From Tragulus kanchil (lineage: Eukaryota; Chordata; Mammalia; Artiodactyla; Tragulidae): DNA of 64,000 nt. The notes beneath the pieces were generated by a model that saw only the letters and a program-made list of their open reading frames with translations, made no database searches and was not told where the DNA came from. Positions 23,819 to 36,607 of the stretch are shown piece by piece (position 1 is the first letter of the stretch; each line of letters starts with the position of its first letter). The stretch is taken from assembly GCA_022376925.1 (NCBI GenBank), contig JAIOJX010000006.1, forward strand, positions 58,303,394-58,367,393. The letters are read 5' to 3'. The position numbers and the translations under genes are program-made.

Positions 23819-25320
23819 TCTGATCTTGATACGAACTCCACGCCTTTTTACTGTTGAAGTTCTATTCTCAAATTAGAGGTAGCTACAGAGTATAGGTTGA
23901 AGTTTTCTGAAAATAGTACAGAGGCAATTGATTATTTCCTCATTTCCATTAATCAGAAATAAATATCTATACCCTGCCCGTGACAGTATAATGGAGAAAA
24001 GGCAGTCTCTTCAAAAGTGATGTTGGGGTTGAAGTCAAGATGGCAGAATAGGAGAATACAGAATTTGTTGTTCTTCACAAGTACATCAAGCATACATCTA
24101 CAAAGGGAATAATTTTAACAGATCACCAGCTAAACTTTAACAGGAGACTTTGGACACACAAAAGGACAAAAAAAATCCCATCCCAACAGGATAGAATGAA
24201 AGAAAGTTAAAAAAAAAAGGAAAAAGGAATCAAAGAGGATCAGAAACCCTAGCATGAAGTTGAAGGTGAAGGCAGATCCCTGCACTCAGATATCTAAGTA
24301 GGTAGCCTGCCCTGGTCTAGTATATGTGTTAAAGTCTCTATGTGGTAGTTCCAAGGTTCAGGTTTTCTTTAATCATCAGTTCGAATGATCAGGAAGAAAG
24401 TTTTCTTCTGATTTTTAAAACTTTTATTTAGGCTCTCTCTAATGTTAGAAATTAATTGAAAGACTTTTGTTTACGGTCTGATTCATACAATGCATGAGTG
24501 AATACAATGGTTAAGGGAAAGAGAAGATCAATTGCTTGAGTTGCTTCTGCAATTTGACGAAGCACTTCCACAACCCCGCGAATTCTCAGTTTTAGTGAAT
24601 TCCATGGGCTAGCAAATTCTGAGATTTTAAGAATTGCTCTATTATAAAAGGGGCAGCTGACAGACTGTGAGGGAGCTCACTCATGCGACTCGACTGCACT
24701 TGGGAAGCTCTCCAACTCTGGGGTAAGAACATCATATTGTTGATTGAGTTCTGAAATAACTTTAGAGTTCTGAAATAACTTTAAAGTTCTGAGATAACTT
24801 TAATGTTCTGAAATATTCTTTGAAGCTTTGAATAGAGTTTTGGAATTATTGAATTGTTATTTGAATTTTGAGATTTCAATGTTAAGTTGTTTAGAGTCAT
24901 TGACGCACATTATGATGAATAATGGTTGATTTACACTATGTTTCAATAAATCTGATCTTGATACGAACTCCACGCCTTTTTACTGTTGAAGTTCTATTCT
25001 CAAATTAGAGGTAGCTACAGAGTATAGGTTGAAGTTTTCTGAAAATAGTACAGAGGCAATTGATTATTTCCTCATTTCCATTAATCAGAAATAAATATCT
25101 ATACCCTGCCCGTGACAGTATAATGGAGAAAAGGCAGTCTCTTCAAAAGTGATGTTGGGGTTGAAGTCAAGATGGCAGAATAGGAGAATACAGAATTTGT
25201 TGTTCTTCACAAGTACATCAAGCATACATCTACAAAGGGAATAATTTTAACAGATCACCAGCTAAACTTTAACAGGAGACTTTGGACACACAAAAGGACA
25301 AAAAAAATCCCATCCCAACA

Positions 25321-27492
25321 GGATAGAATGAAAGAAAGTTAAAAAAAAAAGGAAAAAGGAATCAAAAGAGGGATCAGAAACCCTAGCATGAAGTTGAAGG
25401 TGAAGGCAGATCCCTGCACTCAGAAAATATCTCTCATGGTAGGTTAATCAACTGAGACAGGAAAGGACCTTCACAAGATCAATAGAGAATGCAACAGATT
25501 GGTCTGTAGAAGGCAGGAAAAAGTAAGAACTACACAAGTGGCCTACAGTATAGTTCCATGCCTTCCAACCTGAGTGGTAAGTTGCCTGTTATGAAGGGGA
25601 ACTGAGTGCCAGAAAGTGGGATTTGGATAGCAAACCCAGGGAAATGACAGTTTTTGGTTGTGAAAAGACAACATGAAGTAATGGGATTATGGAGCACCAA
25701 TAAGTGTGAAGGAAAAGTCCAGGACATCACTGTAGCAAGGACTTATTGGTGAGGGGCACTGTAAGGGACAGAGATGCCATTACAATCTCTTCCCGACTTG
25801 TTGGTTTCTTCCACATCCCCATGGGCATTGAGACAAGCCTCCTTCTGAGTGGGGCCTACCAGTCCCTAGGGCTCAGGTCCCATCTGCCCACAGTGGTTCT
25901 GGGGGCCTTATTCTATGGAATGGGGACCCATTCCATAGAAACATCTTTGGAGTCAGTCCTGGGCATCCCTACCTGGGAAACAATCTGTCAGTACTGGTGG
26001 AGGTAGAATGCTAAAGCATGGGGTCCAGTAAACTGATCCAGGGAGAAGACTGCTGTTGGCTGCAGCATTGGGCTGCATGGATACTGTAGAGTGGATGTGA
26101 GGGAGAGGATACATGACTTAAATGCACCCAGAGAAAGTGTGGTTGACCAGGAAAGTGAGGTGCCATTTTTGAGAGGCATGTGGGAGCCAGGGTGCCACCA
26201 CGCCCACACTCCAGCTCTTGTCTCTGCAGGCACTGAGAGGTACTCCCAACTGAGAGACCTGGCATAGATACAACTTCCTGTTGCTCCCTTCTGCCACAGG
26301 TAACTCATTCACACACCAGTCTGACTATGTGCCGCTAGTAGCTGCTACTTTTGTCACATTTCCTGGGCAGGGAACAAAGGCGTAAGCATGTTCAGTGCAG
26401 GGGGGGCTGAGGGGATACCAAAGGATAGAATGAAAGAAAGTTAAAAAAAAAAGGAAAAAGGAATCAAAAGAGGGATCAGAAACCCTAGCATGAAGTTGAA
26501 GGTGAAGGCAGATCCCTGCACTCAGAAAATATCTCTCATGGTAGGTTAATCAACTGAGACAGGAAAGGACCTTCACAAGATCAATAGAGAATGCAACAGA
26601 TTGGTCTGTAGAAGGCAGGAAAAAGTAAGAACTACACAAGTGGCCTACAGTATAGTTCCATGCCTTCCAACCTGAGTGGTAAGTTGCCTGTTATGAAGGG
26701 GAACTGAGTGCCAGAAAGTGGGATTTGGATAGCAAACCCAGGGAAATGACAGTTTTTGGTTGTGAAAAGACAACATGAAGTAATGGGATTATGGAGCACC
26801 AATAAGTGTGAAGGAAAAGTCCAGGACATCACTGTAGCAAGGACTTATTGGTGAGGGGCACTGTAAGGGACAGAGATGCCATTACAATCTCTTCCCGACT
26901 TGTTGGTTTCTTCCACATCCCCATGGGCATTGAGACAAGCCTCCTTCTGAGTGGGGCCTACCAGTCCCTAGGGCTCAGGTCCCATCTGCCCACAGTGGTT
27001 CTGGGGGCCTTATTCTATGGAATGGGGACCCATTCCATAGAAACATCTTTGGAGTCAGTCCTGGGCATCCCTACCTGGGAAACAATCTGTCAGTACTGGT
27101 GGAGGTAGAATGCTAAAGCATGGGGTCCAGTAAACTGATCCAGGGAGAAGACTGCTGTTGGCTGCAGCATTGGGCTGCATGGATACTGTAGAGTGGATGT
27201 GAGGGAGAGGATACATGACTTAAATGCACCCAGAGAAAGTGTGGTTGACCAGGAAAGTGAGGTGCCATTTTTGAGAGGCATGTGGGAGCCAGGGTGCCAC
27301 CACGCCCACACTCCAGCTCTTGTCTCTGCAGGCACTGAGAGGTACTCCCAACTGAGAGACCTGGCATAGATACAACTTCCTGTTGCTCCCTTCTGCCACA
27401 GGTAACTCATTCACACACCAGTCTGACTATGTGCCGCTAGTAGCTGCTACTTTTGTCACATTTCCTGGGCAGGGAACAAAGGCGTAAGCATG
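25321..27492. repeat. Tandem duplication L (period 1102)
   Basis: Copy 1 is 25321-26390 and copy 2 is 26423-27492, inside the L1 5' UTR. The spacer 26391-26422 is G-rich. Because K and L overlap, about 100 bases occur three times. Confidence 0.95.
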
Positions 27493-28168
27493 GTGGACAT
27501 GCAGAGATGAAGTCAAAAGCAAAGTTCAGGCCTAAGGGAGGTGTGAGTAAGGAAGAGGAATGGAAATCTTTCTGTGCAGCTGCACAAGCTGTTGATTAAA
27601 TCCCTGAGATCTGCTTGGTAAATTCTGCATCTGTGAAATATCTGAATGGATGAGTTTTCTCTTTCACAATGAGACAGGATTTGCAGAAGTTGACTTAGGC
27701 AAAAAATGCACGTGGGAATTAGGCTAGATCAGAGTCTGAGCTAGCCCCACAATGTACACAACAGATCCAGAGACTTATCTAGAGGTATTGGAAGACCTGG
27801 TGAGGTAAATATTGACTCTAGCTTAGTGTGGGAGCAAGGACACTGATGTCAAGGCTTCAGGAAAATATTCTTATTACTATTATTATTTCTTTTGTTTCAT
27901 TTTTTTCAGTTGGTGTGCTGCTTTTATTGTTTTTTATATTTTATTTTTCTTTTCTTTCTTTAAACATGTTTTTATTTATTTTTGTATGTTTTACCTTATT
28001 TCCTTTGGTTGTGCTGTTTTTTTATACCTTGTTTTTGTTTGTTTTATTATATTTTTTCCCTCTTTTTAAATTGTTTTTTAGACATATATTTTTCTTCTTT
28101 TGTTGTTTGTTTTCTGTTTTTGTATCACCTTTCATTTTTTGTTTTTGTTAGTTTAGCCCTTATTGACT

Positions 28169-28171
<3 letters not shown>

Positions 28172-28201
<30 letters not shown>
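28172..28201. repeat. (TA)n microsatellite
   Basis: About 15 perfect TA units at the border of a T-rich block and the antisense CHR SINE; likely grown from the SINE tail. Confidence 0.95.
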
Positions 28202-28205
<4 letters not shown>

Positions 28206-28214
28206 TTTGGCCTC

Positions 28215-28463
28215 TTTTATTGGTCCTTAATTTATTTATTTTCATCCATCTTAATTCTTTGGCTTGTGTGGGCCTCTCATCGCAGTGGGCTCTCTTGTTG
28301 CTGAGCACTGGCTCTGGGCACATGTGCTCCAGAGTGCTGGCTCATAATTGGACACACTGGTTCAGCTGCTCTGTGGCATATGGGATTTTCCTGTGCCAGG
28401 GATCGAACCAGCGTCCCTTGCACTGCAAGGTAGACTCTACCCACTGGACCACCAGGGAAGCCT
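28215..28463 (-). mobile_element. CHR-type SINE
   Basis: Antisense: 'GGGCCTCTCATCGCAGTGG', 'CCAGGGATCGAACC' and 'CCACCAGGGAAGCC' in the expected order. Inserted in the L1 5' UTR; flanking T-rich DNA on both sides. Confidence 0.8.
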
Positions 28464-29515
28464 GACTGTTCTTATTTTTGAATTCTTTGTCCTCTTGTCT
28501 TTTTCTTTCTTTTTCTTTCCTCTTTGTATGAGCTTGTGTGTGTGTTGCTGTTGTTTCTGTATTTATTTATTTTGCTGTTTATGCCATCTGCTTGAGTGTT
28601 CTGTGTCTTTTTCTTCTATTCTTTTCTTCTTCTTTTTTTGTCTTCTCTTTTTTCTCTGCCTGTGCAGTGTAGTGTACAGGCTCTTTGTTATCTGATCAGG
28701 GGTCAGGGTTAGACCTTGGGGCAGGGGGTGTTGTAGCACCAAATTTAGGACACCGGGCTACCAAAGAATACCTAAGCCTAGGGAATATCAATTGGTGGGC
28801 AAACTCCCAGAGGTATCCACATCAACATCAAGATGCAGCCCCACAAAACTGTCTGCGAGACAGAAACACAGACTCACCCATCAGCAGACAGACTGCCTAA
28901 ACTCATACTCAGTTCACAGACATGCCAAAACATATCACCTGATGTGTCCCTGCCCTTCAGGTGGAAAAGAGTCAGCTAAAATCACTAGAGTATAGGCACC
29001 AGTTCTTCCCTCCCAGGAAGTCTACACAAGCCCTTGGACCAACCTCACTTCCCAGGAGGCAGATGATAGACACAAGATGAACTATAAACCTGCAGTGTGC
29101 AGAGAGGAGACCATAAACAAAGCACATTAGATTAAATGAGGTCACAGAGAAATGTGTTTCAGATGAAAGTGTAAGGTAAAATTGCACAAGACCAAATAAA
29201 TAAAGAGGCAATAGGCAATCTACCTGAAAAAGAATTCAGAGTAATTATAGTAAGGATAATTGAAGATCTCAGATATAGAATGGAAGCACAGAATAAGAAG
29301 ATGCAAAAAATGTTTAACAATGACCTAGAAGAACCAAAGAAGTGACAATCAGTGATGTATAAAACAATAATTGAAATTAAGAGTCTAGTAGAAGGAATCA
29401 ATAGCAGAATGACTGACTCATAAGGATGGATAAGTGAGCTGGAAGACAGCATCATGGAAATAATTGCTTTGAGGGGAATAAAGAAAAAAATATGAAAAGA
29501 AATAAGGATAGGCTC

Positions 29516-31872
29516 AGAGACTTCTGGGGACAACACTTTAACATACTAATATTCAAATTACAGAAGTCCCAGAAGAAGAAGAGAAAGGGAAAGAGCCTGA
29601 GAAAATATTTGACTAAATATAACTGAAAACTTCCTTAACAATGGGAAAAGAAATAGTCAGTCAAGTCCAAGAAGTGCACAAAGTCTCCCGTATAGGATAA
29701 ATCCAAGAAGAAACGTGATGAGACACAATACTGATCAAACTAACAAAAATTAACTATAAAGAAAAAGATATTAAAAGCAACAAGGGAAAATCAGCAAATG
29801 ACCTATGAGGGAATCTTTTAAATGTAACTGTTAATTTTTTTCAGCAAAAACTGCAGGCCAGTAGATAGTGGCAGGATGTATTTAACAGATGAAAGGGAAA
29901 ACCCTTCAAATGAGATTACTCTACCAAGCAAAGATCTCATTCACATTCAATGGAGAAATCAAAAGCTTTACAGACAAACAAAACTCAGAGAATTCAGGAT
30001 AACGAAACCAACTTTACAACACATGCTAAAGGAAACTCTTTAGAAGGGAAACACAAAAGAAGGAAAAGACCTATAAAAACAAAGCCAAAACAAGAAAATG
30101 ATAAAAGGAAAATACATACTGATAACTGCCTTAAGTCTAAAGGAACTAAATGGTCCCATAAATATACGCAGACCACCTGAATAAGTAAAACGACCAGATT
30201 CATATATACACTGTCTTTAAGAGACCAATTTCTGATCAAAGACACATATAGACTGAAAGTGATAGGATGGAAAAAGATATTCCATGAAATAAAAATCAAC
30301 CAAAAAAAAAAAAAAGCTGAACTAACAATATTCTTAAGGACCATATAGACTTCAAAATAAATACTACTATAAGAGACAAGGAAGGACACTACATAGCACT
30401 CAAGGGATTAAGGAATAAGATATAAAAATTATAAATATTTATGCCCTCAACACCTCAAAATATAAGGCAAATGCTAGTGACCTATAACTCTTACAGAAAA
30501 TAAATAAGGAAACACATGCTGTAAATAACACACTATAGAAAAAACAACTTAATTGATATTTATAGGGCACTCCACCCAGAATACATTTTCTTCTCAAGTG
30601 CTCATGAAACATTCCCTAGGATAGATTACATTGTGTGTCACTAATCAAGCCTTTATAAATTTATAAAAATGTAAATTACAAGAAGCATTTTTCTTAAAAA
30701 GAGACTTCTGGGGACAACACTTTAACATACTAATATTCAAATTACAGAAGTCCCAGAAGAAGAAGAGAAAGGGAAAGAGCCTGAGAAAATATTTGACTAA
30801 ATATAACTGAAAACTTCCTTAACAATGGGAAAAGAAATAGTCAGTCAAGTCCAAGAAGTGCACAAAGTCTCCCGTATAGGATAAATCCAAGAAGAAACGT
30901 GATGAGACACAATACTGATCAAACTAACAAAAATTAACTATAAAGAAAAAGATATTAAAAGCAACAAGGGAAAATCAGCAAATGACCTATGAGGGAATCT
31001 TTTAAATGTAACTGTTAATTTTTTTCAGCAAAAACTGCAGGCCAGTAGATAGTGGCAGGATGTATTTAACAGATGAAAGGGAAAACCCTTCAAATGAGAT
31101 TACTCTACCAAGCAAAGATCTCATTCACATTCAATGGAGAAATCAAAAGCTTTACAGACAAACAAAACTCAGAGAATTCAGGATAACGAAACCAACTTTA
31201 CAACACATGCTAAAGGAAACTCTTTAGAAGGGAAACACAAAAGAAGGAAAAGACCTATAAAAACAAAGCCAAAACAAGAAAATGATAAAAGGAAAATACA
31301 TACTGATAACTGCCTTAAGTCTAAAGGAACTAAATGGTCCCATAAATATACGCAGACCACCTGAATAAGTAAAACGACCAGATTCATATATACACTGTCT
31401 TTAAGAGACCAATTTCTGATCAAAGACACATATAGACTGAAAGTGATAGGATGGAAAAAGATATTCCATGAAATAAAAATCAACCAAAAAAAAAAAAAAG
31501 CTGAACTAACAATATTCTTAAGGACCATATAGACTTCAAAATAAATACTACTATAAGAGACAAGGAAGGACACTACATAGCACTCAAGGGATTAAGGAAT
31601 AAGATATAAAAATTATAAATATTTATGCCCTCAACACCTCAAAATATAAGGCAAATGCTAGTGACCTATAACTCTTACAGAAAATAAATAAGGAAACACA
31701 TGCTGTAAATAACACAATAGAAAAAAATCGACTTAATTGATATTTATAGGGCACTCCACCCAGAATACATTTTCTTCTCAAGTGCTCATGAAACATTCCC
31801 TAGGATAGATTACATTGTGTGTCACTAATCAAGCCTTTATAAATTTATAAAAATGTAAATTACAAGAAGCAT
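29516..31872. repeat. Tandem duplication M (period 1184)
   Basis: Copy 1 is 29516-30689 and copy 2 is 30700-31872, over L1 ORF1/ORF2 sequence. A short difference near 30528 versus 31714 is one of few between the copies. Confidence 0.95.
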
Positions 31873-32149
31873 CTTCTTTAGCAACAATGCGATTAGAAAT
31901 AAATTGTAGGAAAAAAGAAAAAAACATATGAAGTAGAAATAAGAAACTACTAAATAACAAGGACATCGCTAAAAATTAAAACAGGAAATACAAAAAATAC
32001 TTAGAAACAAATGAAAACAAAAACATGATGATCCAAAAACCTATGAGATGCAGCAAAAGCATTTCTAAGGGTGAATTTTATAGCAATATAATCCTACCTC
32101 AGGAAACAAGAAATATCTTAAACAACAATCTCAAAGGAAAATGTAAGCA

Positions 32150-32350
32150 ATTCCTTACACTGTTATATATAAGATAGATAAGCAACAAACATTTACTCTG
32201 TAGCACACAAAATTACATTCAATAACTTGTAATAACCTACAATGGAATATAATCTGCAAAAGAAACCCACCCCTGATGCACTGTACTGAGCTCCTGAAAT
32301 TAACACAGTACTGTAAATCAACTATAGTTATAAATAAACGTTTGTAAATT
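32150..32350 (+). mobile_element. L1 3' end fragment
   Basis: Contains the 'TGTAGCACACAAAATTACATTCAATAAC'-like region shortened from the usual L1 3' UTR and the final 'GTAAATCAACTATAGTT' just before 'ATAAATAAACG'. Likely the tail of the preceding L1 after an internal deletion, or a separate truncated insertion. Confidence 0.55.
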
Positions 32351-32970
32351 CCTGGCATAATTTTAAGCACTGCTGATTTTTATTGATCTTTGCCTTGATT
32401 CACGCTTCTCTTTTTTTAAAATATAAATTAAACTTTATATTTCCTGCTTTGATTTTCAACCTTATGACTACAGAATATTTGAAACTTCCTGAAATATTTG
32501 TAGTCTCCAGTAACCAATAAGAATTTTCATTTTAGGAATCAGTTATTTCTATTATCATTATATGAATTTTCATCTGTTACTATGGGACAAATGCAAATCA
32601 AATAGCAATATATTTAAATTGTACAATGTGATGATTATATATATATATATGTATATACATATACATATATATATAATGTGAAAGATTCCCACTATGGATT
32701 TAATTAACATTCCCATCACTTCACATTTGTGTTTTTTTTTTGGATGAACAGAAATTCTTCTTTCTTAGCTAATTTCAGTATTACACTATTATGAATAATA
32801 ATGAATATGTTATATACTAAATCCTAAGATCTTTTCACCCTATAACTGAACGTTTGTAATGGCTTACTAACTTCTGGTTTTGCCTACCCTCTAGTCCCTA
32901 ATCACCATCATTCTAGTGTTTCTATAAGCTGAATTTGAAAAAAAAAATCCTGATATAAGTGATACAATGT
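32351..32970. other. Unassigned DNA with AT microsatellite
   Basis: No gene or clear family seen. An imperfect (AT)/(GTATAC) run at 32634-32676 is the only structured part. Confidence 0.5.
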
Positions 32971-33197
32971 GTTCATGCATGCTAAGTTGCTTTCTTTTGT
33001 GTCTGACTCTCTGACAGTATGGAGTGAAGACCACTAGTCTCCTCTGTCCACGGGATTCTCCAGGTAAGAATACTGGAGTGGGTTGCCATTTCCTCCTCTA
33101 GGAGATCTTCCTTACCCAGGAATTGAACTTGTATCTCTTGAGTCTTCTGCATTGGCAAGTGTGTTTTTTACCACTAGCACCACCTGAAAAGCCCATA
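32971..33197 (-). mobile_element. Bov-tA SINE
   Basis: Antisense: BovB-like part ('GTTGCTTTCTTTTGTGTCTGA'-type, shortened), then 'GAGTGGGTTGCCATTTCCT' and the tRNA-like head ending 'GAAAAGCCC'. Moderately diverged. Confidence 0.8.
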
Positions 33198-33357
33198 AGT
33201 AAAACCATGCTGTATCTTGTTTCACCTCGCATAATACCCTACAGTTTCATCAGTCTTGTCAGAAAGGACAGGATTTCCTTCCTTTTTTTATGGCTGCATA
33301 GTAAGCCTATCTTTGTGTATATATATAATATACATATATCTATATCTATTCATACAT

Positions 33358-33562
33358 ATGTATGGTAAGTTGCTTCAGTTGTGTCTGACTCTTTAGCCTG
33401 AGGGTTCCTCTGTCCATGAGATTCTCAAGGCAAGAATACAGAAGTGGGTTGCCATTTCTTTCTCCAGGGGATCTTTCCAACCCAGGGATCAAACCAGAAT
33501 CTCTTAAGTTTTCTACATTGACAAGCTGGTTCTTTACCACTAGTGCCACCTGGAAAGGCTCA
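33358..33562 (-). mobile_element. Bov-tA SINE
   Basis: Antisense, with 'AGTGGGTTGCCATTTC', 'CCAGGGGATCTTTCC' and 'CCCAGGGATCAAACC'. Separated from the previous SINE by about 160 bases including a TA-rich run at 33315-33365. Confidence 0.8.
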
Positions 33563-34410
33563 TCTTTCTGTCTGTAACTCTGCATCTGCACCTGTACCTG
33601 CATCTACACCTGCACCTAGATCTATATCTATATCCTCATTTATCCATTTAGGTAATTACCACCCTAACAGGTTTGAGGTGACATCTCAATGTGTTTTTCA
33701 TTTGCATTTCCATGATGATTAATTATGCTGAGCATATTTTCTTATATTGTTGATAATTTGTCTTTTTTGGAAAAATGTTTGATCAGGCTCTTTGCCAATT
33801 TTTAAACTGATTTGTTTTGTTACTATTGAGTTGTAGGAATTCCTGGTATATCTTCGGTATTAGTATCTTGTTTGATATATGGTTAGCAAATATTTTCTCC
33901 CATTCAGTAGATTTCCCTTTTTGATGGTTTCCTTTGCTGTACATTAGCTTTTCTCATTTGATGTAGTCCCACTTGTTTATTTCTTTTCATGTTGCCTGTG
34001 CTTTAGATCTCAAATCTGAAAACATATAGCCAGGACCAACATCAAGGGTATTGCCATTTAGATTTTCTTTAAGGAGTTTTACAGCTTCAAATCTTATTTT
34101 CAACAATCCATATTTGTGTTATCTTTTGTATATGGTAAAATGGTTCATTTTCATTCTTTTGCAGGTGAGAATTTAGTTTTCCTGACATCATTTATTAAAG
34201 AGATTATCCTTTCCTCATTGCATATTCTTGGCTCCTTTGTTGAAAATTAACTGGTCATATATGCTGAGGGCTCTGTTCTTGGGCTCTATGTTCTGTTCCA
34301 CTTATCTATGTGTCTGTTTTTATTTCAATATCATGTAGATTTGGTTACTGTAGCTTTGTAAAATAGTTTGAATCAGGAAATGTAAATGCATTCAGCTATT
34401 CTTAATGCTA

Positions 34411-34622
34411 TGCTGCTGTTACTGTTGCTTAGTCTTTTCAGTCAGGTCCAACTCTATGAGACCCTATGGATTGCAGCCTGCCAGGCTCATCTGATTATCA
34501 GATTCTCTATCCAAGAGTACTAGAGTGGGTTGCCATGCTGTCCTCCAGAAGATCTTCTCAGGAATCTAACCTGGGTTTCCTGCATTGCAAGCAGATGCTT
34601 TACCACTGAGTCAGCAGGAAAG
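34411..34622 (-). mobile_element. Bov-tA SINE
   Basis: Antisense: 'GAGTGGGTTGCCATGCTGT', then 'AACCTGGGTTTCCTGC' and 'CCACTGAGTCAGCAGG'. Sits at the breakpoint of the local L1 inversion. Confidence 0.8.
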
Positions 34623-34639
34623 TCTCTCTTAATGTTGCA

Positions 34640-34805
34640 CTAATATGTAAAACTCAGGTGTGTTTCTATACTATAACAACAAACTATCAGAAAAAATTAA
34701 GAACAGCTGAAAGTTTTACATTTCCTGGTTCAAAACTGTATTATAAAACTACAGTAATCAAATCAATACGATATTAGAAAAAACCCAGACATTTTGCATG
34801 TGAAT
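34640..34805 (+). mobile_element. Inverted L1 segment (sense) within antisense L1
   Basis: 'TTTACATTTCCTGGTTCAAA' followed by 'AAACTACAGTAATCAAATC' is ORF2 sequence in sense orientation. The reverse complement of the same region is at about 34335-34390. Sequence on either side is antisense. Confidence 0.65.
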
Positions 34806-35914
34806 GGTCTGACATCATTAATTGAAGAGATTATTCTTTCCTCACTATATATTATTGGCTCCTTTGTTAAAAGCTAACTGACTATATATACTTGGGTCTA
34901 TTTCTAATCTTAAAGCAAAAGTTTTCAGCTTTTCAACATTATCTATGATGTTATGAATAGATGTGGGCTTGTCATACATGGCCTTAGCTATAATGAGGTG
35001 CATACCTTCTATATTCAGATACATCAGATTTTGAGGTTAGTTTGTTCTCATTTTTGTTCCTTGAAGTATAAAGCTACTTATTTGCTTTCTCTGTTTTATT
35101 TAATGTAGGCGCCTATTAAATAAACTTACCTTTTTGAACTGTTTTAGATATATTTCATATGTTCTAGTACAGTATGGTTCAATTTCCTATTGCACTTGTC
35201 TCAAGGTAGTTTTGATTTCTCTCAAATTTTTCTTTGACCCAATTGTTGTCAGAAGACTAATCTCTACATATTTGTAGATTTTTTCAGGTTCTTTCTTATA
35301 ATTAATTTCTTGCTTGACAACATTGTGGTCATAAAAATGCTTTATAGCATTTTGATCTTCTGAAATTAATTAAGACTTGTTTTATGGCCTATCATATGAT
35401 CTATTCTGAAGAACATTCCACGTGCTCTTGAGAAGACTGTATTCTACTGTTTGATGGAATATTCTGCATTCACCTGTTATGTTCATATAGCCTAATGGGT
35501 AGCAGAAGTCTAATGCTTTCTTACTGATCAGTTCAAGGATTTATCTGTTGCTGAAAATAAGGTATTGACATTGTCTGTTTATTTCTCTTTTCACAGTTGT
35601 TAATATTTATTTTATATGCTTACCTCCTCTAATGTTTGGAGGCCTAAATGTTGTATTCTATTGATAGATTGACCCCTTTATCATTGTAATAGTTTTTGGC
35701 TTAAAGATGATTTGATTAAAGTATTAGTTACTTATTTCCTTGATTTCCATTTGCAGGGGTTATCTTTTCTTCCATTTATTTAGTTTCATCTATGAGTGTC
35801 CATAAAGGTAAAATTATTTTCTTATATGCAACATATAGCTGGGTTTTCCTTTTCTATCAATTCAACAACTCTATGTCTTTTGTTCATACTGTTTAATCCA
35901 TTTACCTTTCAGTT

Positions 35915-36125
35915 GGGTTTCTCAAGTGGCTGAGTGGGTAAAGAATCCTCCTTCAGTGCAGGAGGTGTGGGTTTGATCTCCGGGTCAGGAAGATACTCTA
36001 GAGGAGAGCAGGGCAACCAACTCTAGTATTTTTGCCTGGAGAATTCCATGGACAGAGGAGCCTGGCTGGCTACAGTCCAGAGGACTGCACTGACATGACT
36101 GAAATGACTGAGCACACACACATGC
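35915..36125 (+). mobile_element. Bov-tA SINE
   Basis: Sense: 'GGCTGAGTGGGTAAAGAATC', then 'TTTTTGCCTGGAGAATTCC', 'ATGGACAGAGGAGCCTGG' and a CA-rich tail at 36112-36130. The tRNA-like head includes an A-box-like start; not a functional tRNA. Confidence 0.85.
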
Positions 36126-36607
36126 ACACATATCTTTCAATAGATTTTGATTGGAATGTACTTAATATTGACATTTTGTTAATTGTTTTCTACACAATTT
36201 CTAGTTTTATTGTTCCTTTCTCCCAAGCTTGATCCCTGCTTTTATGATTTGATAATTTTCTATGATACTGTTTGGTTCTCTTCTCTATTTTATATTTCTA
36301 TTATAGGATTTGTGTTGTGATTATCAAGAGGCTTACATTTTATAACTTTCCACTTTAAGCTAATAGCAACCAATAGTTGAACACATATAAAAGTTCTACA
36401 ATTTTACACGTTTCTTCCTACTTTTCATGTTCTTTCTGTCAAAATTTACATGTTTTTATATTGTGTATCCATTAGGAAATTATTGACATTGTAATTATTT
36501 TCATTACTTTTGTCTTTTAACCTTAGAAATTATTTATTCACTACCTTTAAAATACTGAAAAATTTTTTATAAACTTGTTTCTGGACAAATACCAGAGTTT
36601 TCTATAA

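Larger units (their letters stand above)
22740..23985 (+). mobile_element. Solo retroviral LTR, 1246 bp, spuma-like layout
   Basis: Begins TGTGGG and ends GTGACA (TG...CA), inserted in L1 ORF2 with flanking TTAT (22736-22739) and GTAT (23986-23989), a possible 4-bp target duplication with one mismatch. Order: U3 with an ORF, TATA box, R with a splice donor about 50 nt after the expected start, AATAAA, then about 150 bp U5. No primer-binding site or internal genes follow, so it is a solo LTR. A length above 1 kb plus a donor inside R is known for foamy viruses; deltaretroviruses also splice from R but have shorter LTRs. The family is an inference; it may be a catalogued ruminant ERV LTR. Confidence 0.7.
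17150..24027 (+). mobile_element. Old L1 ORF2 remnant (sense), interrupted
   Basis: Sense L1 ORF2 reverse-transcriptase and C-terminal sequence, e.g. the 'ISIEAGKAFDRIQHLF' region at about 17708 onward. It is interrupted by a BovB 3' end (20833-21465) and then by the solo LTR (22740-23985), and resumes for about 40 bases up to 24027 ('GGAGAAAAGGCAGTCTCTTC'). Duplications H, I and J inflate it. No intact frame. Confidence 0.75.
23161..25424. repeat. Tandem duplication K (period ~1132)
   Basis: Copy 1 is 23161-24290 and copy 2 is 24294-25424. It carries the 3' two thirds of the LTR plus the start of the next L1, leaving an extra LTR 3' part at 24294-25117. Confidence 0.95.
24028..32140 (+). 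mobile_element. Old L1 (sense): 5' UTR, ORF1 and endonuclease part
   Basis: Starts at 'AAGATGGCAGAATAGGAG' (about 24036), a typical L1 5' end, runs through a long 5' UTR (to about 29100, with a CHR SINE inserted), ORF1 sequence (about 29150-30060) and the ORF2 endonuclease region ('TTCTTCTCAAGTGCTCATG' near 30591 and 31770), ending near 32140. Duplications K, L and M inflate it. Frames are broken throughout. Confidence 0.7.

Noticed and set aside
27828..28230. Hydrophobic ORFs in T-rich DNA (membrane protein)
   Set aside because: Phe/Leu-rich translation is expected from T-rich sequence; it contains a TA microsatellite and SINE sequence.
35915..36000. tRNA gene
   Set aside because: The A/B-box-like sequence is the head of a Bov-tA SINE and does not fold as a complete tRNA.
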